In this document: in pieces, positions 56,040 to 64,000 of the stretch | How positions within the stretch are numbered: position 1 is the stretch's first letter | Layout of the letters: each line of letters opens with the position of its first letter | Assembly: GCF_963677005.1 (NCBI RefSeq) | Contig: NZ_OY781616.1 | Span: forward strand, 3,481,001-3,545,000 | Reading direction: 5' to 3' | DNA length: 64,000 nt | Source: Maridesulfovibrio sp. | Lineage (GTDB): Bacteria > Desulfobacterota > Desulfovibrionia > Desulfovibrionales > Desulfovibrionaceae | Position numbers and translations under genes: made by a program | The notes under the pieces: model-generated | Told to the model about the DNA's origin: nothing | Seen by the model: the letters and a program-made list of their open reading frames with translations, nothing else | Database searches by the model: none

Positions 56040-57278
56040 TCAGGGTGTGGAAAAAGTGAAGAAGAATTTCAACATTCCGAACACGATATCATCGTTTTCG
56101 CTGTTGCAGTTTGAGTTTGTTACATAAGTAATATCGGGGATAATCGAGAAGTTGTCAGCAAGTTTGATCTCGTAGTAGGATTCATAGTGGAATTCCATAT
56201 CATTATCTGAAGTGTGCCGGTTGCCCTGCAGCCCGCCTGCCGCAACCCCCCAGACATCTTCGGAACGTCCCGGAAGCGGTCCCTGCCAGTGCGTGCCCGC
56301 CGACCATGTCCATGTAACAGAGTTCACGGCGCCGTTTCCGCGTCCAAGTCTGGCGAAGATTCCGAATTCTTTGGTGATGTCCTGGTCCATGTTGAAACCC
56401 AGTCCCCAGTTCTCCGCTCCCTCGCTGTTGTCCAGCCGGGGCTGTTCATAGGTGTTGGTCCAGAAAAAGAAACGGTAGTTGCCCTGCAATGCTCCGAAAC
56501 TGGGTGCGTAGGTGACCTGTCCGCCGATGAGCGGGTCGTCGGTCATATCTTCGAAAGCTTCCTTCTGCTGGTCGCGGTCAAGGGCGCTGCGTCGTGTTGA
56601 CTGGGCGAAAATTGTTACCCGTAACGGCTCAACCGGCTGCAACCCGGCGGCAACAATGGGCAGAGACTCGTCAATTGAGTCGAAGATCGGTTCGTTATTG
56701 AAAATTGTGTTTACGAATTGAGTTCTGCCGTTGCCTGCAAAGCGGTTTTCGTCAATGAACGATTCCGGGTCTGTCCAACCCAGAGATATGTATGCCTGTT
56801 TATTGCCGAAGTGCTGGGTATAAAGCAGGTCGGAAATGGATACCTGTCCGCCGGCTGTGGTGCGGGATGCCTGCCCGTTCAGTGGAGAAGCTACCAATCC
56901 TCTGCTGGAAGGGTTGCTGCCGGTGTCGGAATATCCTCCCTGCATCTGGAGAAAGAAAGCGCCGTTCCCAAAGGGCTGCCAGTTCAGTCTGACCCTTGCC
57001 TTGACCGCGCCCTGATCCTTCCCTTCCTTGCTTTCGCCGTTTATTCTGGTGTCTGAATAGCCGTCCCAGTAGGCCAGCACATCGCCGTCTATGGTCATGG
57101 GACCGGTGGCATTCTGGAATTCGTCCCATTGCTTGCGTATGGATTGCAGCAGTACTGATTTCGTCCGTTCCGAATTGCCATGCAGCCCCAGATAGTCGCG
57201 CAAAGAGTCTTCGCAAAAGGCCGGTCTGGCTGTAGCGAGGATAAGAAATAACAGCAGCGGGAGAATTTTTATTTTCAT
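56040..57278 (-). CDS. OprB-family carbohydrate-selective porin
   Basis: The 412-residue protein has a signal peptide (residues 1-22, AFC-E), long amphipathic beta-strand segments rich in aromatic residues and Gly (QGGYSDTGSNPSSRG, YRFFFWTNTY, WGVAAGGLQGNRH), and a C-terminal Phe-rich strand (MLKFFFTFSTP). This matches the OprB family of outer-membrane beta-barrels that admit sugars. It starts 7 bp after the cinA-type gene. Substrate is not predictable. Confidence 0.85.
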   Translation of the reverse strand: MKIKILPLLLFLILATARPAFCEDSLRDYLGLHGNSERTKSVLLQSIRKQWDEFQNATGPMTIDGDVLAYWDGYSDTRINGESKEGKDQGAVKARVRLNWQPFGNGAFFLQMQGGYSDTGSNPSSRGLVASPLNGQASRTTAGGQVSISDLLYTQHFGNKQAYISLGWTDPESFIDENRFAGNGRTQFVNTIFNNEPIFDSIDESLPIVAAGLQPVEPLRVTIFAQSTRRSALDRDQQKEAFEDMTDDPLIGGQVTYAPSFGALQGNYRFFFWTNTYEQPRLDNSEGAENWGLGFNMDQDITKEFGIFARLGRGNGAVNSVTWTWSAGTHWQGPLPGRSEDVWGVAAGGLQGNRHTSDNDMEFHYESYYEIKLADNFSIIPDITYVTNSNCNSENDDIVFGMLKFFFTFSTP

Positions 57279-57285
57279 ATACGGA

Positions 57286-57765
57286 TCAGTTTTTTTTCAG
57301 GAGTTCAAGAAGACCGGTGAGAACCGTTTCAAGGCTTTGTCTTTTAACTGCCGCACGGTCGCCGGGGAACAGAAATTTTTCGGCCCGGCAGGTTCCGTTG
57401 ACACACCAGCCTATCCAGACTGTGCCTACCGGTTTGTCGGGGGTTCCCCCTGTAGGCCCGGCAATTCCGGACAGTGATACGCCTGCATCGGTGCCCAGAG
57501 TCCTGCAGACCCCTTCGGCCATGGCCAGCACGGTCGCCTCGCTTACCGCGCCGTGTTCAATCAGAGTGGCTTCCGGCACATGGAGCAGGGACATTTTAAT
57601 CTGGTTGGAGTAGGCTACAACCGCCCCGGAAAACCATGCGGAACTGCCCGAAAAATCGGTCAGCGTAGCGGCAACAAGGCCCCCGGTGCACGATTCCGCG
57701 GTTCCGAGAGTCCAGCCTTTATCTATCAGTATTTTGCCTATGGCGGGTACAATGTTATCAATCAT
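57286..57765 (-). CDS. pncC: CinA C-terminal domain protein, nicotinamide-nucleotide amidohydrolase
   Basis: The 159-residue protein is the stand-alone CinA C-terminal (PncC) domain, which deamidates nicotinamide mononucleotide in NAD recycling. Family motifs are LGTAESCTGGLVAATLTDF, SAWFSGAVVAYSNQIK, HGAVSEATVLAMAEG and SLSGIAGPTGGTPDKPVGTV. It leads the minus-strand operon with porin, thpR and glycosyltransferase; the grouping has no evident metabolic logic. Confidence 0.92.
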   Translation of the reverse strand: MIDNIVPAIGKILIDKGWTLGTAESCTGGLVAATLTDFSGSSAWFSGAVVAYSNQIKMSLLHVPEATLIEHGAVSEATVLAMAEGVCRTLGTDAGVSLSGIAGPTGGTPDKPVGTVWIGWCVNGTCRAEKFLFPGDRAAVKRQSLETVLTGLLELLKKN

Positions 57766-58015
57766 GCAGGCACTCTATACCTAATTCCGGCACATTTGAA
57801 GAGGTCCGGTACAGATATTAATGGTTGCCCCCTGCTACATCGTGCTATACACCGTTGGCAGCGGACCCGGCAGGGTGTATGATGCTCCTGCCGAATGTGT
57901 CGGGCGGCCCGGCGTGACAATCGCGTACGTTCTGTGAATGTGACGCAGCCGCTTTCTATGAAATCCGGGACCGGGACGGTGCGGTCCTTTAAATCGGGAT
58001 GACGGACTTGCTGCC

Positions 58016-58423
58016 GTGAATTTCAGGAATGCCGCTGAATACATCTGGAAAAGGCACTGCGCTCATTGGAATTGGATTCTGATGGTCTGTTTCGTGGTGC
58101 TCTTTCTTGCCGCGCTCTGGCTGCATTCGATAATAATGTTTTTTGCCAGTGCCGGAGTCGCGGTTATTTCGCTTTGCGAGCTTCCGGACCCTGTCCCGCC
58201 GTTCAAAAGCATAGACCTCCTGATTGCAAAGGAACGCGTCTGGCTCAGGAAGCCGTGGAACAGGAAAAAATGGCTTCAGACATTCGGTTTTTTTGTCGGG
58301 ACGTGCTATCTTTTCGTTTCCTGCTGGGCGGGGAGCACTATGGCGCTGCTGCTGTTCATCGGTATCTGCGTCAATATCGGCTGCGTATATTCCAACAAGG
58401 CCATGGGTGTGGACGATCTTTAA
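58016..58423 (+). CDS. Small membrane protein of unknown function
   Basis: The 135-residue frame starts with GTG at 58016, with no strong ribosome site. It encodes three or four membrane helices (about residues 19-37, 38-54, 90-105, 108-122), with a cytoplasmic basic loop (LLIAKERVWLRKPWNRKKW) between. It lies 153 bp before serS on the same strand, with good codon use for the organism. I recognise no family. Confidence 0.6.
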   Translation: MNFRNAAEYIWKRHCAHWNWILMVCFVVLFLAALWLHSIIMFFASAGVAVISLCELPDPVPPFKSIDLLIAKERVWLRKPWNRKKWLQTFGFFVGTCYLFVSCWAGSTMALLLFIGICVNIGCVYSNKAMGVDDL

Positions 58424-58576
58424 TTTCCATGGCGGCTGCCCCTTTATAAATGTCCGTACATCGGTTACTGGCATATCGATCCGTATGTTTATTGTGTGTG
58501 CGGTGTGTTTGAAACATGTTTTGCAGGTCTGTGGAAACAGCCCCTTTTATATATTGATCATGAAGAGGAGAAGGAA

Positions 58577-59854
58577 ATGCTCGATTTGAAGTTTGTTCAG
58601 AACAATCTGGATGCTGTCCGCGAAAGCCTTGAAAAAAGAAGTTCCAAACTTGATGTAAACGAATTCAGCAGTCTTGATTCCCGCCGCAAGGAACTGCTGC
58701 AGGAAGTGGAAGCGTTGAAAGCGGAGCGCAACTCCACCTCTTCCGAGATTGCCCGTATCAAAAAGGAAAAAGGGGATGCATCCGAAATAATTGCCAGAAT
58801 GGGAGAAGTCTCCGGAAGGATCAAGGCTCTTGATGAAGATCTCCGGGATATTGAATCCGCAGAACGCGACTGGCTTGTTTCTGTTCCCAACATGCCGCAC
58901 GAGTCCGTGCCGTTCGGCAGAACCGAGGACGATAACCCGGTTATAAGAGTATGGGGCGAAAAGCCTGAATTCGATTTTACTCCCCGCGAACACTGGGATC
59001 TGGCCGTGGAGTTGGGCGGAGTTGATTTTGAACGCGCCGCAAAGCTTACCGGTGCTCGTTTCGCCGTGCTAAAAAAGTGGGGCGCCAGACTGGAACGGGC
59101 TCTGACCTCTTTCATGGTGGACATCCAGACCAACGAACACGGCTATACCGAGGTGATCCCTCCGTATATAGTCAACCGCGAGTCCCTTTTCGGAACCGGG
59201 CAGCTGCCTAAATTCGCCGAGGACCTCTTCAAGCTGGAAAACTGGGATTACTTCATGATCCCGACTGCCGAGGTCCCGCTGACCAACCTGCATCGGGACG
59301 AAGTGCTTGCCGAGGAAGATCTCTCCGTTGCCTATTGCGCGCCCACTCCGTGCTTCCGTTCCGAAGCCGGATCATACGGCAAGGATACCAAAGGCCTTAT
59401 CCGTCAGCATCAGTTCCACAAAGTGGAAATGGTCCGCTTTGCTCATCCGGACAGGTCTTTTGAAGATCTGGAAGCAATGACCGGACATGCCGAAGAGATT
59501 CTGAAGCGTTTGAACCTGCACTACCGGGTAATTACCCTGTGTACCGGGGACATGGGTTTCGGCTCGGCCAAGACCTACGACATTGAAGTCTGGCTGCCCG
59601 GCCAGGACAAGTATCGCGAGATTTCGTCCTGCTCCAACTGCATGGATTTTCAGGCCCGCCGCGCGAATATCAAGTTCAAGGCAGCCGGAGCCAAGAAAGC
59701 CCAGTTTGTGCATACTCTCAACGGATCAGGTCTGGCCGTGGGACGCACCTTTGTCGCAGTAGTTGAAAACTACCAGCAGAAGGACGGTTCCATCGTAGTC
59801 CCCGAGGCTCTGCGTCCCTATATGGGCGGAATGGAAGTCATTACTGCGGATTAA
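58577..59854 (+). CDS. serS: Serine--tRNA ligase
   Basis: SerS charges tRNA-Ser and tRNA-Sec. The 425-residue protein begins with a helical arm (about 30-100, coiled coil that binds the tRNA variable arm) and then the class II core: [19 protein letters not shown] (motif 1 region), [28 protein letters not shown] (motif 2), and [18 protein letters not shown] (motif 3). The frame extends back to 58496, but the ATG at 58577 behind GAGGAGAAGG matches the family start. Repeat copy E and a bidirectional terminator follow. Confidence 0.98.
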   Translation: MLDLKFVQNNLDAVRESLEKRSSKLDVNEFSSLDSRRKELLQEVEALKAERNSTSSEIARIKKEKGDASEIIARMGEVSGRIKALDEDLRDIESAERDWLVSVPNMPHESVPFGRTEDDNPVIRVWGEKPEFDFTPREHWDLAVELGGVDFERAAKLTGARFAVLKKWGARLERALTSFMVDIQTNEHGYTEVIPPYIVNRESLFGTGQLPKFAEDLFKLENWDYFMIPTAEVPLTNLHRDEVLAEEDLSVAYCAPTPCFRSEAGSYGKDTKGLIRQHQFHKVEMVRFAHPDRSFEDLEAMTGHAEEILKRLNLHYRVITLCTGDMGFGSAKTYDIEVWLPGQDKYREISSCSNCMDFQARRANIKFKAAGAKKAQFVHTLNGSGLAVGRTFVAVVENYQQKDGSIVVPEALRPYMGGMEVITAD

Positions 59855-59966
59855 GGAACATTTTATCAGGATGTATCCGATGGCCTTAAACCATTTTGCA
59901 AATATGGTTATTGCATCAGCTCCGCATAATTTTTTGCTAATGAGATAATTATCAAAGCAACAGTTT

Positions 59967-60051
59967 TAAATTATCAGGGTTTCCAAAGGGGATTATCTCC
60001 TTTGGCCGCCGGCGGCGAAATCAAATGACTGAAAGCGCGAAGCGCATCAAA
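59967..60051 (-). repeat. Intergenic triple-hairpin element, copy E
   Basis: Reverse copy: CCAAAGGGGA-TTA-TCTCCTTTGG (one G-U when read as plus-strand RNA), the intact GCCGCCGGCGGC, then GCGCGAAGCGC. It ends 5 bp before the terminator between serS and htpX. Confidence 0.87.
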
Positions 60052-60055
60052 ATAA

Positions 60056-60096
60056 GAGGCCGTAATTCCTATTGGAGTTACGGCCTTTTGGTTTTT
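60056..60096. terminator. Bidirectional terminator between serS and htpX
   Basis: GGCCGTAA-TTCC / GGAG-TTACGGCC is flanked by AAGA on the left and TTTTGGTTTTTT on the right, so it can end both convergent transcripts. Confidence 0.78.
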
Positions 60097-60123
60097 TCAG
60101 GGTAGGGTAATGGCGAAGTCGGT

Positions 60124-60969
60124 TTATTTTCCGGCCATGGCCATGAGTCTGGATATGCGTTCTTCGGTGGTGGGGTGGGTGCTGAACCAGTTGGCCATGT
60201 TTCCGCCGCTGAAGGGGTTGACTATGAACATGTTTTCAGTGGCCGGGTTGGCGTCCATGGGCAGGTTGCGCACGGTTGCATCCAGTTTGTAGAGGGCCGA
60301 GGCGAGGGCCTTGGGGTCGTGTGAAATACGTGCTCCTGTCGAATCCGCAAGGAATTCGCGGGACCGGGATATGGCCATCTGGATAAGTGACGCTGCAATG
60401 GGGGCCACTATTGCCAGGGCTATGGCCGCAATGGGGTTTGAGCCTTCTTCGTCATCGTTGCCGAAGCCGAAAATGGCCGCCCATTGCATCATGTTGGCGA
60501 TCATCATTATGGCTCCGGCCAGCACTGCGGCTACGGACTGGATAAGTATGTCCCTGTTGGTGATGTGGCCTATTTCATGGGCGATTACTCCGCGCAGTTC
60601 TTCCGGGGTCAGTATGCGCATTATCCCGCTGGTTACGGCTACCACCGCGTTTTCAGGGTTTCGTCCGGTGGCGAAGGCATTGGGTGAATCCTGCTCGATG
60701 ACGTACAGGCGCGGAGCGGGAATTCCGGCATTGGCGGCCAGTTCCTGCACCATGGAGTGAACCATGGGCGCATCCGATGCGGACAGTTGGCGGGCACGGT
60801 ACATGGACAATACTATTTTGTCTGAATACCAGTAACTGCCGACATTCATGAATATGGCGAATGCAAAGGCTATGACCAGTCCGGTCCGCCCTCCCATCAT
60901 GCTTCCGAGAAAGAGGATGATTGCCGTCAGCGCGGCAAGCAGAAAAAAGGTTTTGATCTGGCTTGTCAT
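60124..60969 (-). CDS. htpX: Membrane zinc metalloprotease HtpX
   Basis: HtpX (M48 family) degrades damaged membrane proteins. The 281-residue protein has two N-terminal membrane helices (about 7-25, 29-45), the zinc site HEIGH at 131-135, two more hydrophobic segments (about 145-170 and 180-205), and the third ligand in SREFLADSTGARI. A frame reaches 61041, but AGGAG before the ATG at 60969 sets the start. It is transcribed apart from the kinase upstream, whose terminator lies at 61020-61056. Confidence 0.96.
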   Translation of the reverse strand: MTSQIKTFFLLAALTAIILFLGSMMGGRTGLVIAFAFAIFMNVGSYWYSDKIVLSMYRARQLSASDAPMVHSMVQELAANAGIPAPRLYVIEQDSPNAFATGRNPENAVVAVTSGIMRILTPEELRGVIAHEIGHITNRDILIQSVAAVLAGAIMMIANMMQWAAIFGFGNDDEEGSNPIAAIALAIVAPIAASLIQMAISRSREFLADSTGARISHDPKALASALYKLDATVRNLPMDANPATENMFIVNPFSGGNMANWFSTHPTTEERISRLMAMAGK

Positions 60970-61019
60970 ATTTCGGGCTCCTGTAATTACCTTGTTGTTA
61001 TGCTTTATCCTGAAATGCA

Positions 61020-61056
61020 GAAAAATATAAAACGGCCGCACCTTGAAGATGCGGCT
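61020..61056 (-). terminator. Terminator of the histidine kinase gene
   Basis: On the minus strand, GCCGCA / TGCGGC with a 9-nt loop is followed by CGTTTTATATTTTT. Confidence 0.75.
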
Positions 61057-61110
61057 GTCTCAAACATATTACTTCAATGTAAACCGTCAAGGGGCGATAG
61101 CGCAAGAAAA

Positions 61111-63435
61111 TCAGGACACAACCACCATATCCAGAGGAAGAAGAATGGTGAAAGCGGTTCCCTGACCCTCGTTGCTTGAGCAGGTTATAGTGCCGCCGAG
61201 TCTGCTGGTCACCAGATTGTAGACTATGCTCATCCCCAGTCCTGTTCCCCCGGCTCCTCTCTTGGTGGTGAAGAACGGTTCAAATACCTTGGAAAGGTCG
61301 GACGGGCTCATGCCCTTTCCGTCATCAGTGTAACGGAGAATGACGTTAGTGTCCGTAACCTCAACCCCGATATCGATGTTGCCTGCTTCTATGCCTTCAA
61401 AACCGTGCAGCAGGGAGTTGATAATCAGATTGGACAGAATCTGCATGAACGCTCCGGGATAAGTGTTCAATTGCAGGTCTTCCGGGCAGCTGACGTTGAT
61501 CTTGTGCTTGGTCCTTTTATATTTTGAGCGCAGGCTGAGAAGTATTTCGTCTATGTAGTGTCCGAACTGAATGGTGCGTTTCTGGCCCGAAGCCTGATCC
61601 GCGGCAACCTGCTTGAAGTTGCCGATCAGCTCAGCGGCCCGGTGCAGGTTGAGCATGCTGGATTTTGTCGCCTCCCTGGCCACATTCAGAAATTTGTCGA
61701 AGTCCGATTTGCGGAGTTCTCCAGCGGCAACCTTGCGGTCTATCTCTGTAATTTTTTCTTCCAGATAACTTATGCTGGTGACGCTTATGCCTACAGGGGT
61801 GTTGATTTCGTGGGCCACGCCTGCAACAAGGTCTCCCAGTGCCGCCATTTTTTCGGACTGGATGAGCTGATTCTGGGCTCTTTCCAGCCGTTCTATGGAC
61901 ATTTTAAGTTCCGAGGTCCGCTCCTCCACTTTTGCTTCAAGCCTGCTGTTGATGTTTCGCAACTGCTCCTGCGCTGTGCGCAATTCGGTTATGTCCCTTC
62001 CTTCCGCAATCAGAAATATTGCTTTTCCGTCAGACCCGAATGCAGGCTTAAGGGAAAAATCGACGTATATAGCCTCCGGGCTATTACCATCGTAGCTCTC
62101 TATTTCCCTGCGTATAACCCGGCCGTCAGCCGCATTGCGGATATCTTTTTTGAGTTCCTGAACCAGTGAGGGGGGATTCTGCCACCACGGACCTTCCCAG
62201 AACGGTTTCCCTACAACATTTTCAGCTGTTGCGGATCTGATTTCCAGAGCAGACTGGTTTATTTCGAGCAGGGTGCCGTCAAGAGCTACAACTCCCATGA
62301 AATGCAGTGACTGGTTGAATATCCCCTTGAACATGGCCTCGCTCACCGCCAGACGCTCCTGAGCCTCCTTGAGTTCCGTGACATTGTGCCCTTCGGCGAT
62401 CAGGAACAGTACCGAGCCGTTTTCAGATATGGCCGGTTTAACTGAAAAATCCACGTGGATGCATTCTCCGTTTTTGCCGAAATGGCGGAAAATACCTCTC
62501 CCGATGCCGCCAAGGGATCCTATCTGGATAGCTTCCTTCAAAGCCCTTTGAACATCTATGGAGTAGTTCCAGAACGGAGTTTCCCATAAGTAGGTGTTAA
62601 GGACGTCCTTTTCTTCAATACCGGCAAAGTCCAAGGCCACTTTGTTTATGAGCAGCAGCACACCTTCCGGGGTCAGCACGCCCATAAACTGCTGGCTGTG
62701 GTTGAAAACCCCCTTGAAGAGAGCCTCGCTTTCAAGAATCCTATCGCCGGCTTTTCTGCTTTCGATGATGGTGTATGCGGAAAGAAAGCCTATCACCGCG
62801 AGGACTATCAGGGTAAGCATTATCAGTTCCCTGCTTCTGGCCAGGGCCTCCTTCTCCAGGTCATCGAGATAGAGCCCGGTTCCCACAATCCAGTGCCAGG
62901 GTTCAAATCGCCTTACATACGATAGTTTGGGTACAATCCTGTCCGGCTTGTCCTGCCACTGCCAATAGTAGGTAATGATGCCTTCGCCGTTTTTTTTCGT
63001 CGCCTTCGCTGTTTCACGGAAAATAGCATTTCCCTTGAAGTCGGTGAATCCGGACATGTCCCGGCCGTCCAGCTCCGGCATGTACGGGTGCATGATCATC
63101 TTTGCGTTCGTATCGTTTATCCAGAAGTAGTCCTTTCCGGCGGTACCGAATCTCATTTTACCGATCAGTGCGGCAGCTTCCCTTCTGGCCTGTTCCGGTG
63201 TAAGAAGCCCTTTCCGTTCTTTCTCGTACATCTGCTCAAGAATTCCCGTGGCAACCTGAGTCATGTGTTTGAGGGCCGTTTTTTTCTGGGAAAGCATGGC
63301 TTCGCGCACAGCGGGCATGTGTACTGCGAATATGACTATTATGAACAGCACAAGCGAGACTATAGTCGGGGCAGTAACCCTTAGCCAGACAGGTATGTTC
63401 AGTCCCGGCCTGTTTTTGCTGGTAAAAATTCCCAT
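61111..63435 (-). CDS. Membrane sensor histidine kinase, Cache-PAS-PAS
   Basis: The 774-residue protein has a membrane helix at about 20-40, a single Cache-type periplasmic sensor (about 45-205; GKMRFGTAGKDYFWINDT, PELDGRDMSGFTDFKG, WHWIVGTGLYL), and a second helix at ~212-232. Two PAS domains follow (~240-360 and ~365-490), then a coiled coil, HisKA with ALGDLVAGVAHEINTPVG, and HATPase motifs LIINSLLHGFEG, DDGKGM and GTGLGMSIV. GGAGGGAAG sets the start. No response regulator is adjacent. The next gene on the other strand is a LapA-type adhesin. Confidence 0.94.
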   Translation of the reverse strand: MGIFTSKNRPGLNIPVWLRVTAPTIVSLVLFIIVIFAVHMPAVREAMLSQKKTALKHMTQVATGILEQMYEKERKGLLTPEQARREAAALIGKMRFGTAGKDYFWINDTNAKMIMHPYMPELDGRDMSGFTDFKGNAIFRETAKATKKNGEGIITYYWQWQDKPDRIVPKLSYVRRFEPWHWIVGTGLYLDDLEKEALARSRELIMLTLIVLAVIGFLSAYTIIESRKAGDRILESEALFKGVFNHSQQFMGVLTPEGVLLLINKVALDFAGIEEKDVLNTYLWETPFWNYSIDVQRALKEAIQIGSLGGIGRGIFRHFGKNGECIHVDFSVKPAISENGSVLFLIAEGHNVTELKEAQERLAVSEAMFKGIFNQSLHFMGVVALDGTLLEINQSALEIRSATAENVVGKPFWEGPWWQNPPSLVQELKKDIRNAADGRVIRREIESYDGNSPEAIYVDFSLKPAFGSDGKAIFLIAEGRDITELRTAQEQLRNINSRLEAKVEERTSELKMSIERLERAQNQLIQSEKMAALGDLVAGVAHEINTPVGISVTSISYLEEKITEIDRKVAAGELRKSDFDKFLNVAREATKSSMLNLHRAAELIGNFKQVAADQASGQKRTIQFGHYIDEILLSLRSKYKRTKHKINVSCPEDLQLNTYPGAFMQILSNLIINSLLHGFEGIEAGNIDIGVEVTDTNVILRYTDDGKGMSPSDLSKVFEPFFTTKRGAGGTGLGMSIVYNLVTSRLGGTITCSSNEGQGTAFTILLPLDMVVVS

Positions 63436-63827
63436 CTTCCCTCCGCTCGGCGCACATGTTTTAAGCCTATGCCTCGTTTGAGCCTACACTATTTTGCGAA
63501 GATAACACAAGAAGCAAAGTCCTGATCCCGTTCAGGCGTTCTTCCAACCGGGACACCGTCTGCCTCTCCGGAAATTTCACAGCAAATAAGTGCAAGAAGC
63601 CTGCTGCACGGGCAACTCCTGCATGTAACTTTACCGGGCTGGGGAGAATAGGATTCAAGAGATATACGGCCGAGCCGGGCAACTGGCGGAAAAGTTGATT
63701 GCAGTTAATCTATTGATAATCGGATTATTATACTTGTTTGTGTAAAGCTCTTCATCTAATGTGCATCTTTGTTAATATGAAGTTGTTGTTTTTAATATAA
63801 TTTAATGACATTTAATTGGAGTTCATA
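63436..63827. other. Divergent intergenic region before the adhesin gene
   Basis: 390 bp, AT-rich from 63690 on. It holds a 13-bp inverted repeat ATAATC-G-GATTAT (63716-63728), 100 bp before the adhesin start. No gene or further structure is supported. Confidence 0.5.
63716..63728. promoter_or_regulatory. Inverted repeat, candidate operator of the adhesin gene
   Basis: ATAATC-G-GATTAT is perfect and well placed for a regulator of the adhesin gene. The short, AT-rich arms make chance occurrence possible. Confidence 0.3.
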
Positions 63828-64000
63828 ATGCCTTCCAGTCAGCAGCCGCTTTCCCAAATAGGAGTCGTCACCGGGCTTGCCGGGGAAGCTTTCGCTGAAT
63901 CTTCGTCCGGAATCAGACCTCTTGAGCAGGGCGGACCTGTTTACAGGGGTGAAGAGTTGATTACCGAAGCCGGTGGCAACGTTGAAGTTCGTTTTGTAGA
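63828..64000 (+). CDS. LapA-type adhesin, N-terminal retention module (partial)
   Basis: The first 57 codons of a gene that runs off the window. The sequence around IGVVTGLAGEAFAESSSG, PVYRGEELITE and a final GGNVEVRFV matches the retention-module start of large LapA-like adhesins, which thread through the outer membrane and stay there until a periplasmic LapG-type protease cuts them. TTGGAG lies 7 nt before the ATG. There is no N-terminal signal peptide, in keeping with type I secretion. What follows (repeats, RTX) cannot be seen. Confidence 0.8.
   Translation, partial: MPSSQQPLSQIGVVTGLAGEAFAESSSGIRPLEQGGPVYRGEELITEAGGNVEVRFV

Noticed and set aside
59881..60000. Possible mobile element near repeat copy E
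   Set aside because: I see no transposase, integrase or long inverted ends; the repeat stands alone.
10121..60051. The dispersed repeats as a CRISPR array
   Set aside because: The copies are 7-27 kb apart, occur in both orientations and have no regular spacers.

Overview
The window looks like chromosomal DNA of a free-living, motile, Gram-negative bacterium of the Desulfovibrionaceae type (Desulfobacterota), probably a marine Maridesulfovibrio- or Desulfovibrio-like sulfate reducer. This is an inference from overall protein character: type III pantothenate kinase, MucR-like regulator, many orphan chemotaxis and phosphorelay parts, group III alcohol dehydrogenase, exported porin, and a LapA-type adhesin start. 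No sulfate-reduction gene lies in the window. I see no rRNA, tRNA, CRISPR array, prophage, insertion sequence or transposase.

Layout. 1-7.3 kb: 3' end of a chemoreceptor, purD-purE, a LysE-type exporter, a stand-alone receiver and an HPt protein, htpG, and a MerR-like regulator. 7.6-13.4 kb: coaX, eno, folD, an iron alcohol dehydrogenase and an HD-GYP protein. 13.8-18.8 kb: uvrA, a YgjP-like metallopeptidase and an MFS transporter. 18.9-22 kb: signalling and periplasmic genes (STAS protein, DsbA-like protein lacking its CxxC, cheD, exported acetolactate decarboxylase, HPt). 22-26.3 kb, minus strand: hexapeptide-repeat transferase, aminotransferase, DEAD-box helicase. 26.5-31.7 kb: MauE-like protein plus rhodanese lipoprotein, response regulator with a decayed phosphatase-like tail, ald, an orphan MotB, a MucR-like regulator. 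32.3-38.1 kb: glgP, an AMIN-domain protein, pstB and phoU behind a four-unit Pho-box-like array. 38.3-42.2 kb: a structured leader, rpsA, sppA and a solute-binding protein. 42.3-47 kb, minus strand: YkgJ-like protein and two surface-polysaccharide enzymes, one a deacetylase-glycosyltransferase fusion. 47-50.6 kb, minus strand: a polar amino-acid ABC operon whose two permeases are fused. 51-54 kb: a sigma-54 activator with a phosphorylation-dead receiver and a Do-type protease. 54.2-57.8 kb, minus strand: cinA/pncC, OprB-like porin, thpR and a glycosyltransferase in one operon. 58-64 kb: a small membrane protein, serS, htpX, a Cache-PAS-PAS histidine kinase, and the first 57 codons of a LapA-type adhesin.

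Most genes are housekeeping. The least explained features are non-coding: five copies of an ~85-bp intergenic element with up to three nested hairpins, in both orientations and all just 3' of a plus-strand gene or its terminator; a 42-bp perfect palindrome after eno; the Pho-box array; and a leader before rpsA with mutually exclusive pairings. Several proteins look evolutionarily repurposed, having lost hallmark catalytic residues (DsbA-like protein, sigma-54 receiver, phosphatase-like tail). I found no self-contained new defence or mobile system. The repeat family and the dead-domain signalling proteins are the best leads.
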